64,000 nucleotides of DNA from Siphonodentalium dalli (lineage: Eukaryota; Mollusca; Scaphopoda; Gadilida; Siphonodentaliidae): NCBI GenBank assembly GCA_032622095.1, contig CP136061.1, forward strand, positions 2,728,001 to 2,792,000, in the 5' to 3' direction. Below the pieces are notes generated by a model that worked only from the letters and a program-made list of their open reading frames with translations, was not told where the DNA came from and did no database searches. The translations under genes were made by a program, and so were the position numbers. Positions 21,145 to 32,900 of this stretch are shown one piece after another; position 1 is the first letter of the stretch, and every line of letters starts with the position of its first letter.

Positions 21145-22330
21145 CAATACAGTCGCATTACTTTTTACGTCAACATTGGTCACTATCACTCGACAAATTT
21201 ATTTCGGTTTATTTATTTCGGTCTATCGTATCAACCCCTATCTTACTTACTTCTTCTTCTCTACACCATTGTACGAGCAACCTCAATATGAGTATTAAAA
21301 TAATCATCACCTTCCAATTTAGTGAGTTTATATACAGTAGTTGATCTAACAATACTAATTGACATTTTGTTGCTGTGTATATGACTGGGAACTGTGTTGT
21401 AGTTTCATAGAATTCTTCTGCTCTTTCATAAGTAACAGCTTATTGTACCTCTCGATATGTAGCCCATAGCATAACCTGGAAGTATGGAACTGCATCTGGG
21501 TGATGTCTTTGGAGTTATGAATATCTTCAGATAGATTGGACACATCTAGTATGACATCCATCTTGGAGTCTTCAGTCAAGTCGGTGTAGTTGACAGCAAG
21601 ATACTCCCTCAATTCGTCCTCAATCTGTGGTAAAGTTAGATTTCTGACTTCATTCAGGGGCTGGACATCTTATCAGAAAGTGCTGTCTGTTTTCATCTAT
21701 CGTATTAACTGCATATCCAATTATCCACATGTAACCAACCCAACCTCTAATCCTGGTCCAATTTATTACTTTTTTCATCGGTATAGTCGAGTTATATACT
21801 TATTTGTATCATGTGATCAATACTTATGTGTATGGTATTACGTGTACTATGCCGTATACGTATATCAATTGCTATTCCTTTCTATATAATTCTGGTGCCA
21901 TCTATAGAGATAGAGATAATTTCAGACCCCCCCCTTACATTTTATACAATTGTCGCTACAGTACAGTCGCGATGCATTACATGGCAACATTGATCGCTAT
22001 AGCTCTACTAATTTATGTCAGTTCATCGTATGAACTCCTTTTACTCCATATAACCAACCCAACATCTAATCCCAGCCCAAATTATTATTTTTCTTTTCAT
22101 CGGTATAGTTGTGTTAGATACATTTTTTATAATTTGATTCTAATTTGCATTGTACCACTATAGAAGTCGATAAATAACTATTCTGGCACTATATAGAGAT
22201 AACTACTAGTAAGTTTCTGACACCCCCTCTATTTTATAGCCTTGTCGCAACAATAGAGTTGAGATGCATAATATATCAACATTGGTCATTATCGTTCTTC
22301 AAATCTATATCGGTATCAACCCATATTTCC
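21145..22330. repeat. Degenerate tandem repeat (about 290 bp), interrupted
   Basis: Three related units start near 21150, 21964 and 22255. They share GCATTAC or GCATAAT, CAACATTGRTC, ATCGTATSAAC, TAACCAACCCAAC and CATCGGTATAGT. The last two are about 293 bp apart. The first is split by about 474 bp of unrelated sequence (21236-21709) carrying an exon-like open frame. Plus-strand ORFs of 99-123 codons here (21590-21889, 21804-22163, 22264-22635) are low-complexity, Ile/Tyr-rich, and judged non-coding. Confidence 0.65.
21355..21669 (-). CDS. Possible exon or gene fragment (minus strand), unknown function
   Basis: Open on the minus strand for 104 codons between a TAA (21670-21672) and a TAG (21355-21357). 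A plausible splice acceptor, TAACTTTACCACAG, ends at 21625, so an exon could begin at 21624 with IEDELREYLAVNYTDLTED. The translation looks protein-like, with charged and hydrophobic residues interleaved, unlike the Ile/Tyr-rich noise around it. It may be the last exon of a gene or a captured fragment. I have no secure family assignment. The first 30 residues only faintly recall ciliary C1a-32-type (CLAMP) proteins, and this may be chance. It lies within an insertion that interrupts an old tandem repeat. No upstream exon was located. Confidence 0.3.
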   Translation of the reverse strand, partial: DVQPLNEVRNLTLPQIEDELREYLAVNYTDLTEDSKMDVILDVSNLSEDIHNSKDITQMQFHTSRLCYGLHIERYNKLLLMKEQKNSMKLQHSSQSYTQQQNVN

Positions 22331-22599
22331 CCGTATCGCCCACCCCTCCCCAAGTTTTTCATTTGTATTATAGACTCGTTACATATACATTTTATCATTT
22401 GATACTGATTTGTATTCTGTATTTCTCTTCTGTTCAACAATGCCAAAATCATAACGGTGCAATGCCTTGTAACTTTTGCTTAAACATGCCGAGTTCCGCT
22501 GCAGACGATACAAAATTGACAACATTTCGAAATGTAAACAGGCTTCAAACTCACCAAAAACAAAGGTCCCAAGTCAAGGTCCAAAATCCCCAACACACT

Positions 22600-22770
22600 G
22601 ATGTGAGGTATAATGATAACTCCACATCTAAATAACCAATATAAGGATGTGAGGTTTAATGATAACCCCATCCACATAACCGATATAAGGATGTGAGGTT
22701 TAATGATAACCCCATCCGCATAACCAATATAAGGATGTGAGGTTAATTATAACTCCATCCACATAACTAT
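22600..22770. repeat. 44-46-bp tandem repeat, 4 copies
   Basis: GATGTGAGGT begins units at 22600, 22646, 22690 and 22734. Each continues with TTAATGATAACCCCATCC and a variant of ACATAACCGATATAAG. Length and word order (ATAAGG, then TGATAAYCC, then CAT) recall the 43-bp satellite at the left end of the window. The similarity is too short to prove descent. Confidence 0.88.
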
Positions 22771-23111
22771 TAAATATGTCTGAAAATTAAACACAAAAAT
22801 TAAATTCCACGAATGCGTCCAATATGGAATACCCGGTACCTAATTCTTCTCCAAAAACATGTACTTTGAATATATGGATGTTTATGGGGAGAAACCGATT
22901 ATTTCAATGACATTTTAATTCACTTGGGGCCAAAACCCGACCTACATGTACGGGATCGCGTTTTGCGCGCGACTGTATATTCAGCATATGTGCATCTTTA
23001 ATAAGCCAATAATTGGAATCCCAACAGAGAAGATTGGCGTGGGTCCCTTGCGCATAGACATCATTGATGATCTCTATGGATATCAAAATTGACATTTAAT
23101 AGACAATTTTG

Positions 23112-23545
23112 ATTAACCGCAATAACTTAAGGAATCTCTAATTGCGCTTAAGCCCAATGATAATGCAATAAGACATTCCTTATTACGCTTAACCGCAATT
23201 ACTTCCCATTGCACTTAAACACAATTAATATCTCTCTCAATAGATCACCCTTCTGCAAATAGTAGAATAATCCTATATTTGTTCCACCCATTGCGCATTG
23301 GAGATTGACTACACCACCTGAATTATAAGGAGTTTATGTACTATATTATTCCTTATTAAGAGATTCATTACTGGGCTTTATCAGCGCAATTTGAATATTC
23401 TTTATTGCGCTTAAGCGCAATTAAATATTCCCTTATTGCGCTTAGCACAATAGAGATTCCCTTATTCCCTTATTGGGCTTATAAGCGCAATAAGGAATAT
23501 CCCTTATTGTGCTTAAGCACAATTAGCTCTTCTTGCGCTTAATTA
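23112..23545. repeat. Cluster of short palindromes (TTGCGCTTAAGCGCAA type)
   Basis: About a dozen copies of a palindromic word built on GCGCTTAAGCGC, spaced irregularly. Perfect 16-bp palindromes are TTGCGCTTAAGCGCAA (near 23405-23420) and TTGTGCTTAAGCACAA (23507-23522). A 28-bp near-perfect palindrome spans 23468-23495. Flanking words such as TTCCTTATT, GGAATATCCC and AATTAAATATT recur. The region is about 430 bp long. No coding potential was seen. Confidence 0.85.
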
Positions 23546-24969
23546 AGAAAAAAAGTTATAATTGTATTGTAACTATTGGTTTGTCCTTTAATATTTCCAT
23601 ACATCATGCCCACATATATTATAAAAGAATAGTACTATTATTATCAATAGTGCTCGTAGTAGTTAATACCACCTTACCGTCAATATTCTAGCATGGTTAG
23701 TTTCAAAATCACGACGTTAATTGTTATTACTATTTGTGTGTAGTGTATATGTACATCAGTCATCAATTGAGAAACTTAAGCACAGCCTGGTTGAATATCA
23801 GCCATATATGGTGGGTTATTCTAACATTCAAGCTGTTGGTGTCATTCATGTTATTTTGCAATGCGAAGTGGTAGACCCCCCCCCAATAGCTTATCAATAC
23901 CACTCAGGACAGTGGGTGTTTTTCCTCAATTAATTGAATTTCTTGTTTGCTAACTGACCATGCACGAGGCATGGTCAAGATTTTCGCTCTTTGGCAAGCC
24001 CATATTGTGAGATGACAGTGTGTCTCTCTAAGTATAAGGGGGTAGGGGGAGGTGTCGTTTTGTCTGCCTTTGTAAATAAAACATGTATTATATAATACTA
24101 ATAACAATCATGTACACACTATCTAACATTAGTGATTGTGAAGTATTGAAGTTACCATATAAGTTATATCTAGATATGTGATGCCTCGTATCGCATTCAA
24201 ACTGCATGATACGGCTATGTTTCATGGGCAGCGAAATGTTTGCCGAATGGTTTGTGTTGAAGTTAGTTTGCATTATAACTCAACTAATTCGTATTTATTT
24301 AATTCGTATTTCATATGAAATACGACTTATTAAATTTAATTTTAATGTGAAAAGTTGCGCGTTTTATACCAGAGTGGTGTTTTATTGCCCGTGAATGACA
24401 TGATGTGTGTATATGTTGCGCATTACGTGGAAGATTGTTTAGTACATTAAAGTGAAGTCCAGTTCGCGTGTTAGTTGTGTGCACGTGGCAGGTTAGCTGT
24501 TTTTAATGCGATGGCTTAAATGGAGAGCTTTTCTGGTTTGCGTTAATTGTATTGTTGTTTTTTGTTGCATGGTGCACCCGTGTTGTCGATGGGCGGTGTA
24601 TGGTTCGATATAATTAAAAAAGTTTAATGGAGAATAATTTGTTTTCTTGGATTGTATTTAACGCGAATTATCACAATATGTACGGCTTTTATGTACATTT
24701 TATTTTTGGCAGTTAAATGTTGTGTAAGTGTATATTGTTGTATAATAAAGGTGTCTTTGTTTTGTTCCAACGCATGTGCATGGATGAAATGTGGAAATGG
24801 GTGTTTCAATGGGTGTGCAACGTGTATGTGGCAGCAATGATAAAGTGAACGGTCACTCACCAGATTTCCAAGAATAATGATGTGCATGAATCTGTAGAGA
24901 TGAATGTCTATACTGGAACTGGTAGATGAGTTAACGAATGTTTTGTAGATGTGAGTTTGTGGGTGACCA
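23546..24969. other. AT-rich to GT-rich DNA, no gene recognised
   Basis: About 1.4 kb. Several ORFs of 60-87 codons occur on both strands (23721-24394, 24624-24887), overlap each other and show no domain. From about 24400 the plus strand becomes strikingly rich in G and T (many GTGTG words), a strand asymmetry that continues to about 25500. Confidence 0.55.
23955..23977. other. Perfect hairpin, 9-bp stem
   Basis: TGACCATGC, loop ACGAG, GCATGGTCA. It lies between two short ORFs (23721-23933 plus, 23904-24107 minus) that have no recognisable domain. Confidence 0.75.
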
Positions 24970-25240
24970 AAGTGTGTCCGGAACCGTGTGTGAATGTTTA
25001 TATGCGGAGAACATGTAGTCTGTGGCTGGATCTGTGTCCGCGAAAGTGTGTGAGTGTTTATTTTTGGATTAACGGTGTAATGTAGCTGTGGTTTATGAAA
25101 CTCTGTTCGAGACGTACTGAATGGTTATATCTGGAGAAGCGCTGTGGACTGTATAGTTGAAGAAGCTGTGTCCGCGAACGTGGCGAAAACGTGAGATATC
25201 TATGTCGGAGAATTCAGTGTGGTTGAAATTGTACGTGTCT
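24970..25240. repeat. Degenerate tandem repeat of about 65 bp
   Basis: Units with GTGTCCGSRAA or a variant near 24974, 25036, 25102 and 25168 are followed by TGTGAATGTTTATAT-like and GGAGAA words. They are strongly diverged and lie in the GT-rich segment. The 72-codon minus-strand ORF at 25093-25311 has no recognisable domain. Confidence 0.6.
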
Positions 25241-25380
25241 GTGAGTGATGTCGTATTTTCTATAATTCTAAACGCGAGAATATTGGTGATCACCGGATCT
25301 GCCAATATCATCAGGCTGTGTTCCCGTGGTTGAGTCGTGGTTGATATTGTCTGGTTGTTGGCCGTTGATTGATGCGTTGG

Positions 25381-25495
25381 TCTAGCATGTATCTTGTCAG
25401 TGGTCGTCTAGTATGTATCTTGGCAGTGGTCGTCTAGTATGTATCTTGGCAGTGGTCGTCTAGTATTTATCTTGGCAATGGTCGTATAGTAGCTG
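25381..25495. repeat. 26-bp tandem repeat, about 4.5 copies
   Basis: TCTAGTATGTATCTTGGCAG followed by TGGTCG, starting at 25381, 25407, 25433 and 25459 plus a decayed unit at 25485. Period is exactly 26 bp. Confidence 0.95.
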
Positions 25496-25668
25496 AGACT
25501 TCAAGCTGATGTGTAGTAGTTAGACGCAGAACTGTTCACGGTACAATTAATACTATGTGAGGTAATGGACACATAGCTATATATAGGTACAAGTCTTTAA
25601 TACGTCGTGAATAAGATACAAGCAGTGTATACAAATGTGACAATCGATGATCCTAGTGTTAGAATAGT

Positions 25669-25694
25669 CGAGCCTCTATCGTATTAGAGGCTCG
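25669..25694. other. Perfect hairpin, 10-bp stem
   Basis: Arms CGAGCCTCTA and TAGAGGCTCG around a 6-nt TCGTAT loop. It is not followed by a T-run. Its function is unknown. Confidence 0.8.
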
Positions 25695-25806
25695 GAAGGG
25701 GAATAGGAAAAGCATGATATATTGGGGAATTGTATTTACTTATATACCATTTGGGTGAATACACAATGATGTGTTTGGTAATACACATCGGGATTGGTCC
25801 CGCTGT

Positions 25807-25829
25807 TATGGTCATTTCCTATGACCATA
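25807..25829. other. Perfect hairpin, 9-bp stem
   Basis: Arms TATGGTCAT and ATGACCATA around TTCCT. A separate 12-bp palindrome, TTCCTTAAGGAA, follows at 25891-25902. Both lie shortly before the main satellite array. Confidence 0.8.
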
Positions 25830-28030
25830 TTTGGGAAGCCGTCTTCATTGTGTGTAGGTCTTGTTAGGGAGTAAGATGTGTAAGGTTTCTTTCCTTAAGG
25901 AACCGAACACGGATATTCGAGTTTGGGGTATATATGTCCTTGAATCAAGTTATGGGAATATAATGGGGCATGTGTAGTTATGTAACAGTATGCCAGCATG
26001 CTGTTATCTGAGACCTTAATATAAGCCTCAATGTTCATTTCTGATTATGTGTTTAGTCGTAGGTCATATGATTCAGTATGCCAGCATGCTGTTATCAGAG
26101 ACCTTTATATAAGCCTCAATGTTCACTTCTGATTATGTGTTTACTCGTGGGTCATTTGATTCAGTATGCCAGGATGCTGTTATCAGAGACCTTTATATAA
26201 GCCTCAATGTTCTCTTCTGATTATGTTTTTAGTCGTGTGTCACCTGATTCAGTATGCCAGCATGCTGTTATTAGCGACCTTTATATAAGCCTCAATGTGC
26301 ACTTCTGATTATGTGTTTAGTCGTAGGTCATCCGATTCAGTATGCCAGCATGCTGTTATTAGAAATCTTTATATAAGCTTCAATGTTCACTTCTGAGTAT
26401 GTGTTTAGTCGTAGGTCATATGATTCAGTATGCCACGATGCTGTTATCAGAGACCTTTAGATAAGCCTCAATGTTCACTTATGATTATGTGTTTAGTCGT
26501 AGGTCATCTGATTCAGTATGCCAGCAAGCTGTTATTAGAGACCTTTATATAAGGCTCAATGTTCACTTCTGATTATGTGTTTAGTCGTAGGTCATCTGAT
26601 TCAGTATGCCAGCTTGCTGTTATTAGAAACCATTATAGTCGTAGCTCATCTGTGTCCATATGACAGCAAGCTGTTAATAGATACCTTTATATAAGCCTCA
26701 ATGTTCGCTTCTCATTATGTGTTTAGTCGTAGGTCATCCGATTCAGTATGCCAGCATGCTGTTATTATAAATCTTTATATAAGCCTCAATGTTCACTTCT
26801 GGGTATGTGTTTAGTCGTAGGTCATCTGATTCGGTGTGCCACTATGGTGTTATCAGAGACCTTTAGATAAGCCTCAATGTTCACTTCTGATTATGTGTTT
26901 AGTCGTAGGTCATCTGATCCAGTATGCCAGCATGCTGTTATGAGATACATTTATATAAGCCTCAATGTTCACTTCTGATTATGTGTTTAGTCGTAGATCA
27001 TCTGTGTCCATATGCCAGCAAGCTGTTAATAGAGACCTTTATATAAGCCTCAATGTTCACTTCTGATTATGTGTTTAGCGTAGGTCATCTGATTCAGTAT
27101 GCCAGCCTGCTGTTATTAGAGATATGTATATCAGCCGCAATGTTCACTTCAGGTTATGTGTTTAGTCGTAGGTCATCTGATTCAGTATGAAAGCATGCTG
27201 TTATTAGATACCTTTATATAACCCTCAATTTTCACTTCTGATTATGTGTTAGCCGCAGGTCATATGATTTAGTATGTCAGTATACTGTTATTAGAGACCT
27301 TTATATAAGCCTCAATATTCACTTCTGATTATGTGTTTAGTCGTAGGTCATCTGATTCAGTATGCCAGCAAGCTGTTATTATATACCTTTATATAAGGCT
27401 CAATATTCACTTCTGATTATGTGTTTAGTCGTGGGTCATCTGATTCAGTATGCCAGCATGCTGTTATCAGAGACATTTATATAAGCCTCAATGTTCACTT
27501 CTGAATATATGTTTAGTCGTAGGTCATCTGATTCAGTATGCCAGCATGCTGTTATCAGATACCTTTATATAAGCCTCAATGTTCACTTCTGATTATGTGT
27601 TTAGTCGTAGGTCATCCGATTCAGTATGCCAGCATGCTGTTATTAGAAATTTTTATATAAGCCTCAAAGTTCACTTCTGATTATGTGTTTAGTCGTAGTT
27701 CATCTGATTCGGTATGCCAGCATGCTGTTATTATATACCTCTATATACGCCTCAATGTTCACTTCTGATTATGTGTTTAGTCGTAACTCATCTGATTCAG
27801 TATGTCAGCATGCTGTTATTGTAGACCTTTATATAAGCCTCAATGTTCACGTCTGGTTATTAGTTTAGTCGTTGGTCATTTGATTCAGTATGCCAGCATG
27901 CTGTTGTTAGATACATTTACATAAGCCTCAATTTTCAATTCTGATTATGTGTTTAGGCGTAGGTCATCTGCTTCAGTATGCCAGCATGCTGTTATTGGAG
28001 ACCTTTATATAAGCCACAATGTTCACTTCT

Positions 28031-29964
28031 GATTATGTGTTTAGTCGTATGTCATCTGATTCAGTATGCCACCATGCTGTTATTAGATACCTTTATATAA
28101 GCCTTAATGTTCACTTCTGATTATGTGTTTAGTCGTAGTTTATCTGATTCAGTATGTCAGCATGCTGTTATTAGAGACCTTTATATAAGCCTCAATGTTC
28201 TCTTCTAATTATGTGTTTAGTCGTGGCTCATCTGATTCAGTACGTCAGCATGCTGTTATTAGAGACCTTTATATAACCCTCAATGTTCACTTCTGATTAA
28301 GTGTTTAGTCGTATGTCATCTGATTCAGTATGCCACCATGCTGTTATTAGATACCTTTATATAAGCCTCGATGTTCACTTCTGATTATGTGTTTAGTCGT
28401 AGGTCATCCGATTCAGTATGCCAGCATGCTGTTATTATAAATTTTTATATAAGCCTCAATGTTCACTTCTGAGTATGTGTTTAGTCGTAGGTCATCTGAT
28501 TCAGTATGCCACTATGCTGTTATTAGAGACCTTTATATAAGCCACAATGTTCACTTCTGAGTATGTGTTTAGTCGTAGGTCATCTGATTCAGTATGCCAT
28601 CATGCTGTTATTAGATAACTTTATATAAGCCTCAATGTTCACTTCTGTTTTTTTGTTTAGTCGTAGGTCATCTGATTCAGTATGCCAGCATGCTGTTATT
28701 AGAGACCTTTATATAAGTCTCAATGTTCACCTCTGAGTATTTGTTTAGTCGTAGTTCATCTGATTCAGTGTGCCAGCATGATGTTATTAAAGACCTTTAT
28801 ATAAGACTCAATGTTCACTTCTGATTATGTGTTTAGTCGTAGTTCATCTGATTCGGTATGCCAGCATACTGTTATTATAGACCTTTATATAAGCCACAAT
28901 GTTCACTTCTGATTATGTGTTTATTCGTAGTTCATCTGATTCGGTATGCCAGCATACTGTTATTATAGACCTTTATATAAGCCTCAATGTTCACTTCTGA
29001 TTATGTGTTTATTCGTAGTTCATCTGATTCGGTATGCCAGCATACTGTTATTATAGACCTTTATATAAGCCTCAATGTTCACTTCTGATTATGTGTTTAG
29101 TCGTAGTTCATCTGATTCGGTATGTCAGCATGCTGTTATTAGAGACCTTTATATACGCCTCAACGTTCACTTCTGATTATGTGTTTAGTCGTAGTTCATC
29201 TGATTCGGTATGCCAACAAGCTGTTATTAGAGACCTTTATATAAGCCACAATGTTCACTTCTGATTATGTGTTTAGTCGTCGGTCATCTGATTCAGTATG
29301 CCAGCATGCTGTTATTAGAGACCTTTATATAAGTATCAATGTACACATCTGATTATGTGTTTAGTCGTAGTTCATCTGATTCGGTATGCCAGCATGCTGT
29401 TATTAGATACCTTTGTATAAGCCTCAATGTTCACTTCTGATTATGTGTTTAGTCGTAGGTCATCTGATTCAGTATATCAGCATGCTGTTATTGTAGAACT
29501 TTATATAAGCCTCGATGTTCACTTCTGATTATGTGTTTAGTCGTAGGTCATCTGATTCAGTATGCCAGCATGCTGTTATTAGAGACCTTTATATAAGCCT
29601 CAATGTTCACTTCTGATTATGTGTTTAGTCGTATGTCATCTGATTCAGTATGCCACCATGCTGTTATTAGATACCTTTATATAAGCCTTAATGTTCACTT
29701 CTGATTATGTGTTTAGTCGTAGTTTATCTGATTCAGTATGTCAGCATGCTGTTATTAGAGACCTTTATATAAGCCTCAATGTTCTCTTCTAATTATGTGT
29801 TTAGTCGTGGCTCATCTGATTCAGTACGTCAGCATGCTGTTATTAGAGACCTTTATATAACCCTCAATGTTCACTTCTGATTAAGTGTTTAGTCGTATGT
29901 CATCTGATTCAGTATGCCACCATGCTGTTATTAGATACCTTTATATAAGCCTAGATGTTCACTT
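28031..29964. repeat. 1,584-bp higher-order duplication in 88-bp array
   Basis: Variant monomers at about 28031-28380 recur at about 29615-29964, an offset of 1,584 bp (18 monomers). Shared markers include GCCACCATGCTG, ATATAACCCTCAATG and CTGATTAAGTGTTTAG. A further marker, ATGAGCCTCAATGTTCTC, recurs at about 30033 and 30909. Confidence 0.8.
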
Positions 29965-32900
29965 CTGATTATGTGTTTATTCGTATGTCATCTGATTCAG
30001 TATGTCAGCATGCTGTTATTAGAGACCTTTATATGAGCCTCAATGTTCTCTTCTAATTATGTGTTTAGTCGTAGCTCATCTGATTCAGTACGTCAGAATG
30101 CTGTTATTAGAGACCTTTATATAAGCCTCAATGTTCACTTCTGATTAAGTTTTTAGTCGTAGTTAATCTCATTCAGTATGCCAGCATGCTGTTATTAGAG
30201 ACCTTAATATAGGCCGCAATGTTCACTTCTGATTATGTGTTTATTCGTAGGTCATCTGATTCAGTATGCCAGCATGCTGTTATTATATACCTTTATATAA
30301 GCCTCGATGTTCACTTCTGATTATGTGTTTAGTCGTAGGTCATCTGATTCAGTATGCCAGCATGCTGTTATTAGAGACCTTTATATAATCCTCATTGTTC
30401 ACTTCTGATTATGTGTTTAGTCGTATGTCATCTGAATCAGTATGCCAGCATGCTGTTATTAGATACCTTTATATAAGCCTTAATGTTCACTTCTGATTAT
30501 GTGTTTAGTCGTAGTTCATCTGATTCAGTATGCCAGCATGCTGTTATTAGAGACCTTTATATAAGCCTCAGTGTTCACTACTGATTATGGGTTTAGTCGT
30601 AATTCATCTGATTCAGTATGCCAGCATGCTGTTATTAGAGACCTTTATATAAGCCACAATGTTCACTTCTGATTATGTGTTTAGTCGTCGGTCATCTGAT
30701 GCAGTATGCCAGCATGCTGTTATTAGAGACCTTTATATAAGTATCAATGTACACATCTGATTATGTGTTTAGTCGTAGTTCATCTGATTCAGTATGTCAG
30801 CATGCTGTTATTAGATACCTTTATATAAGCCTCGATGTTCACTTCTGATTATGTGTTTATTCGTATGTCATCTGATTCAGTTTGTCAGCATGCTGTTATT
30901 AGAGACCTTTATATGAGCCTCAATGTTCTCTTCTAATTATGTGTTTAGTCGTAGCTCATCTGATTCAGTACGTCAGAATGCTGTTATTAGAGACCTTTAT
31001 ATAAGCCTCAATGTTCACTTCTGATTAAGTGTTTAGTCGTAGTTAATCTCATTCAGTATGCCAGCATGCTGTTATTAGAGACCTTTATATAAGCCTCAGT
31101 GTTCACTACTGATTATGTGTTTAGTCGTAGGTCATCTGATTCAGTATGCCAGCATGCTGTTATTAGAGACCTTTAGATAAGCCTCTATGTTCACTTCTGA
31201 TTATGTGTTTAGTCGTAGGTCATCTGATTCAGTATGCCATCATGCTGTTATTAGATAACTTTATATAAGCCTCAATGTTCATTTCTGTTTTTTTGTTTAG
31301 TCGTAGATCATCTGATTCAGTATGTCAGCATGCTGTTATTAGAGACCTTTATATAAGCCTCAATGTTCACTTCTGATTATGTGTTTAGTCGTAGTTCATC
31401 TGATTCGGTATGCCAGCATACTGTTTTTTATAGACCTTTATATAAGCCTCAATGTTCACTTCTGATTATGTGTTTAGTCGTAGGTCATCTGATTCAGTAT
31501 GCCATCATGCTGTTATTAAATAACTTTATATAAGCCTCAATGTTCACTTCTGTTTTTTTGTTTAGTCGTAGATCATCTGATTCAGTATGCCAGCATGCTG
31601 TTATTAGAGACCTTTATATAAGCCTCAATGTTCACTTCTGATTATGTGTTTAGTCGTCGGTCATCTGATTCGGTATGCCAGCATACTATTATTATAGACC
31701 TTTATATAAGCCTCAATGTTCACTTCTGATTATGTGTTTAGTCGTAGTTCATCTGATTCGGTATGCCAGCATACTATTATTATAGACCTTTATATAAGCC
31801 TCAATGTTCACTTCTGATTATGTGTTTAGTCGTAGGTCATCTGATTCAGAATGCCAACATGCTGTTATTAGAGACCTTTATATAAGCCTCAATGTTCACT
31901 TCGGATTATGTGTTTAGTCGTAGGTCATCTGATTCAGTATGTCAGCATGCTGTTGTTAGAGACCTTTATATAAGCCTTAATGTTCACTTCTGTTTTTTTG
32001 TTTAATCGTAGATCATCTGATTCAGTATGCCAGCATGATGTTATTAAAGACCTTTATATAAGCCTCAATGTTCACTTCTGGTTATGTGTTTAGTCGAAGG
32101 TCATTTGATTCAGTATGCCAGCATGCTGTTATTAGAGACATTTATATAAGCCTCAGTGTTCACTTTTGATAATGTGTTTAGTGGTAGGTCATCTGATTCA
32201 GTATGTCAGCATGCTGTTATTAGAGACCCTTATATAAGCCTCAATGTTCACTTCTGATTATGTGTTTAGTCGTAGTTCATCTGATTCGGTATGCCAGCAT
32301 ACTGTTATTATAGACCGTTATATAAGCCTCAATGTTCACTTCTGATTATGTGTTTAGTCGTAGGTCATCTGATTCAGTATGTCAGCATGCTGTTATTAGA
32401 GACCTTTAGATAAGCCTCTATGTTCACTTCTGATTATGTGTTTAGTCGCAGGTCATCTGATTCAGTATGTCAGCATGCTGTTGTTATAGACCTTTATATA
32501 AGCCTCAATGTTCACTTCTGAGTATGTGTTTAGTCGTAGGTCATCTGATTCAGTATGCCATCATGCGGTTGTTATAGACCTTTATATAAGCCTTAATGTT
32601 CACTTCTGTTTTTTTGTTTAATCGTAGATCATCTGATTCAGTATGCCAGCATGATGTTATTAAAGACCCTTATATAAGCCTCAATGTTCACTTCTGATTA
32701 TGTGTTTAGTCGTAGTTCATCTGATTCGGTATGCCAGCATACTGTTATTATAGACCTTTATATAAGCCTCAATGTACACTTCTGATTATGTATTTACTCG
32801 TAGTTCATCTGATTCGGTATGCCAGCATACTGTTATTATAGACCTTTATATAAGCCTCAATGTTCACTTCTGAGTATGTGTTTCGACGTAGGTCATCTGA

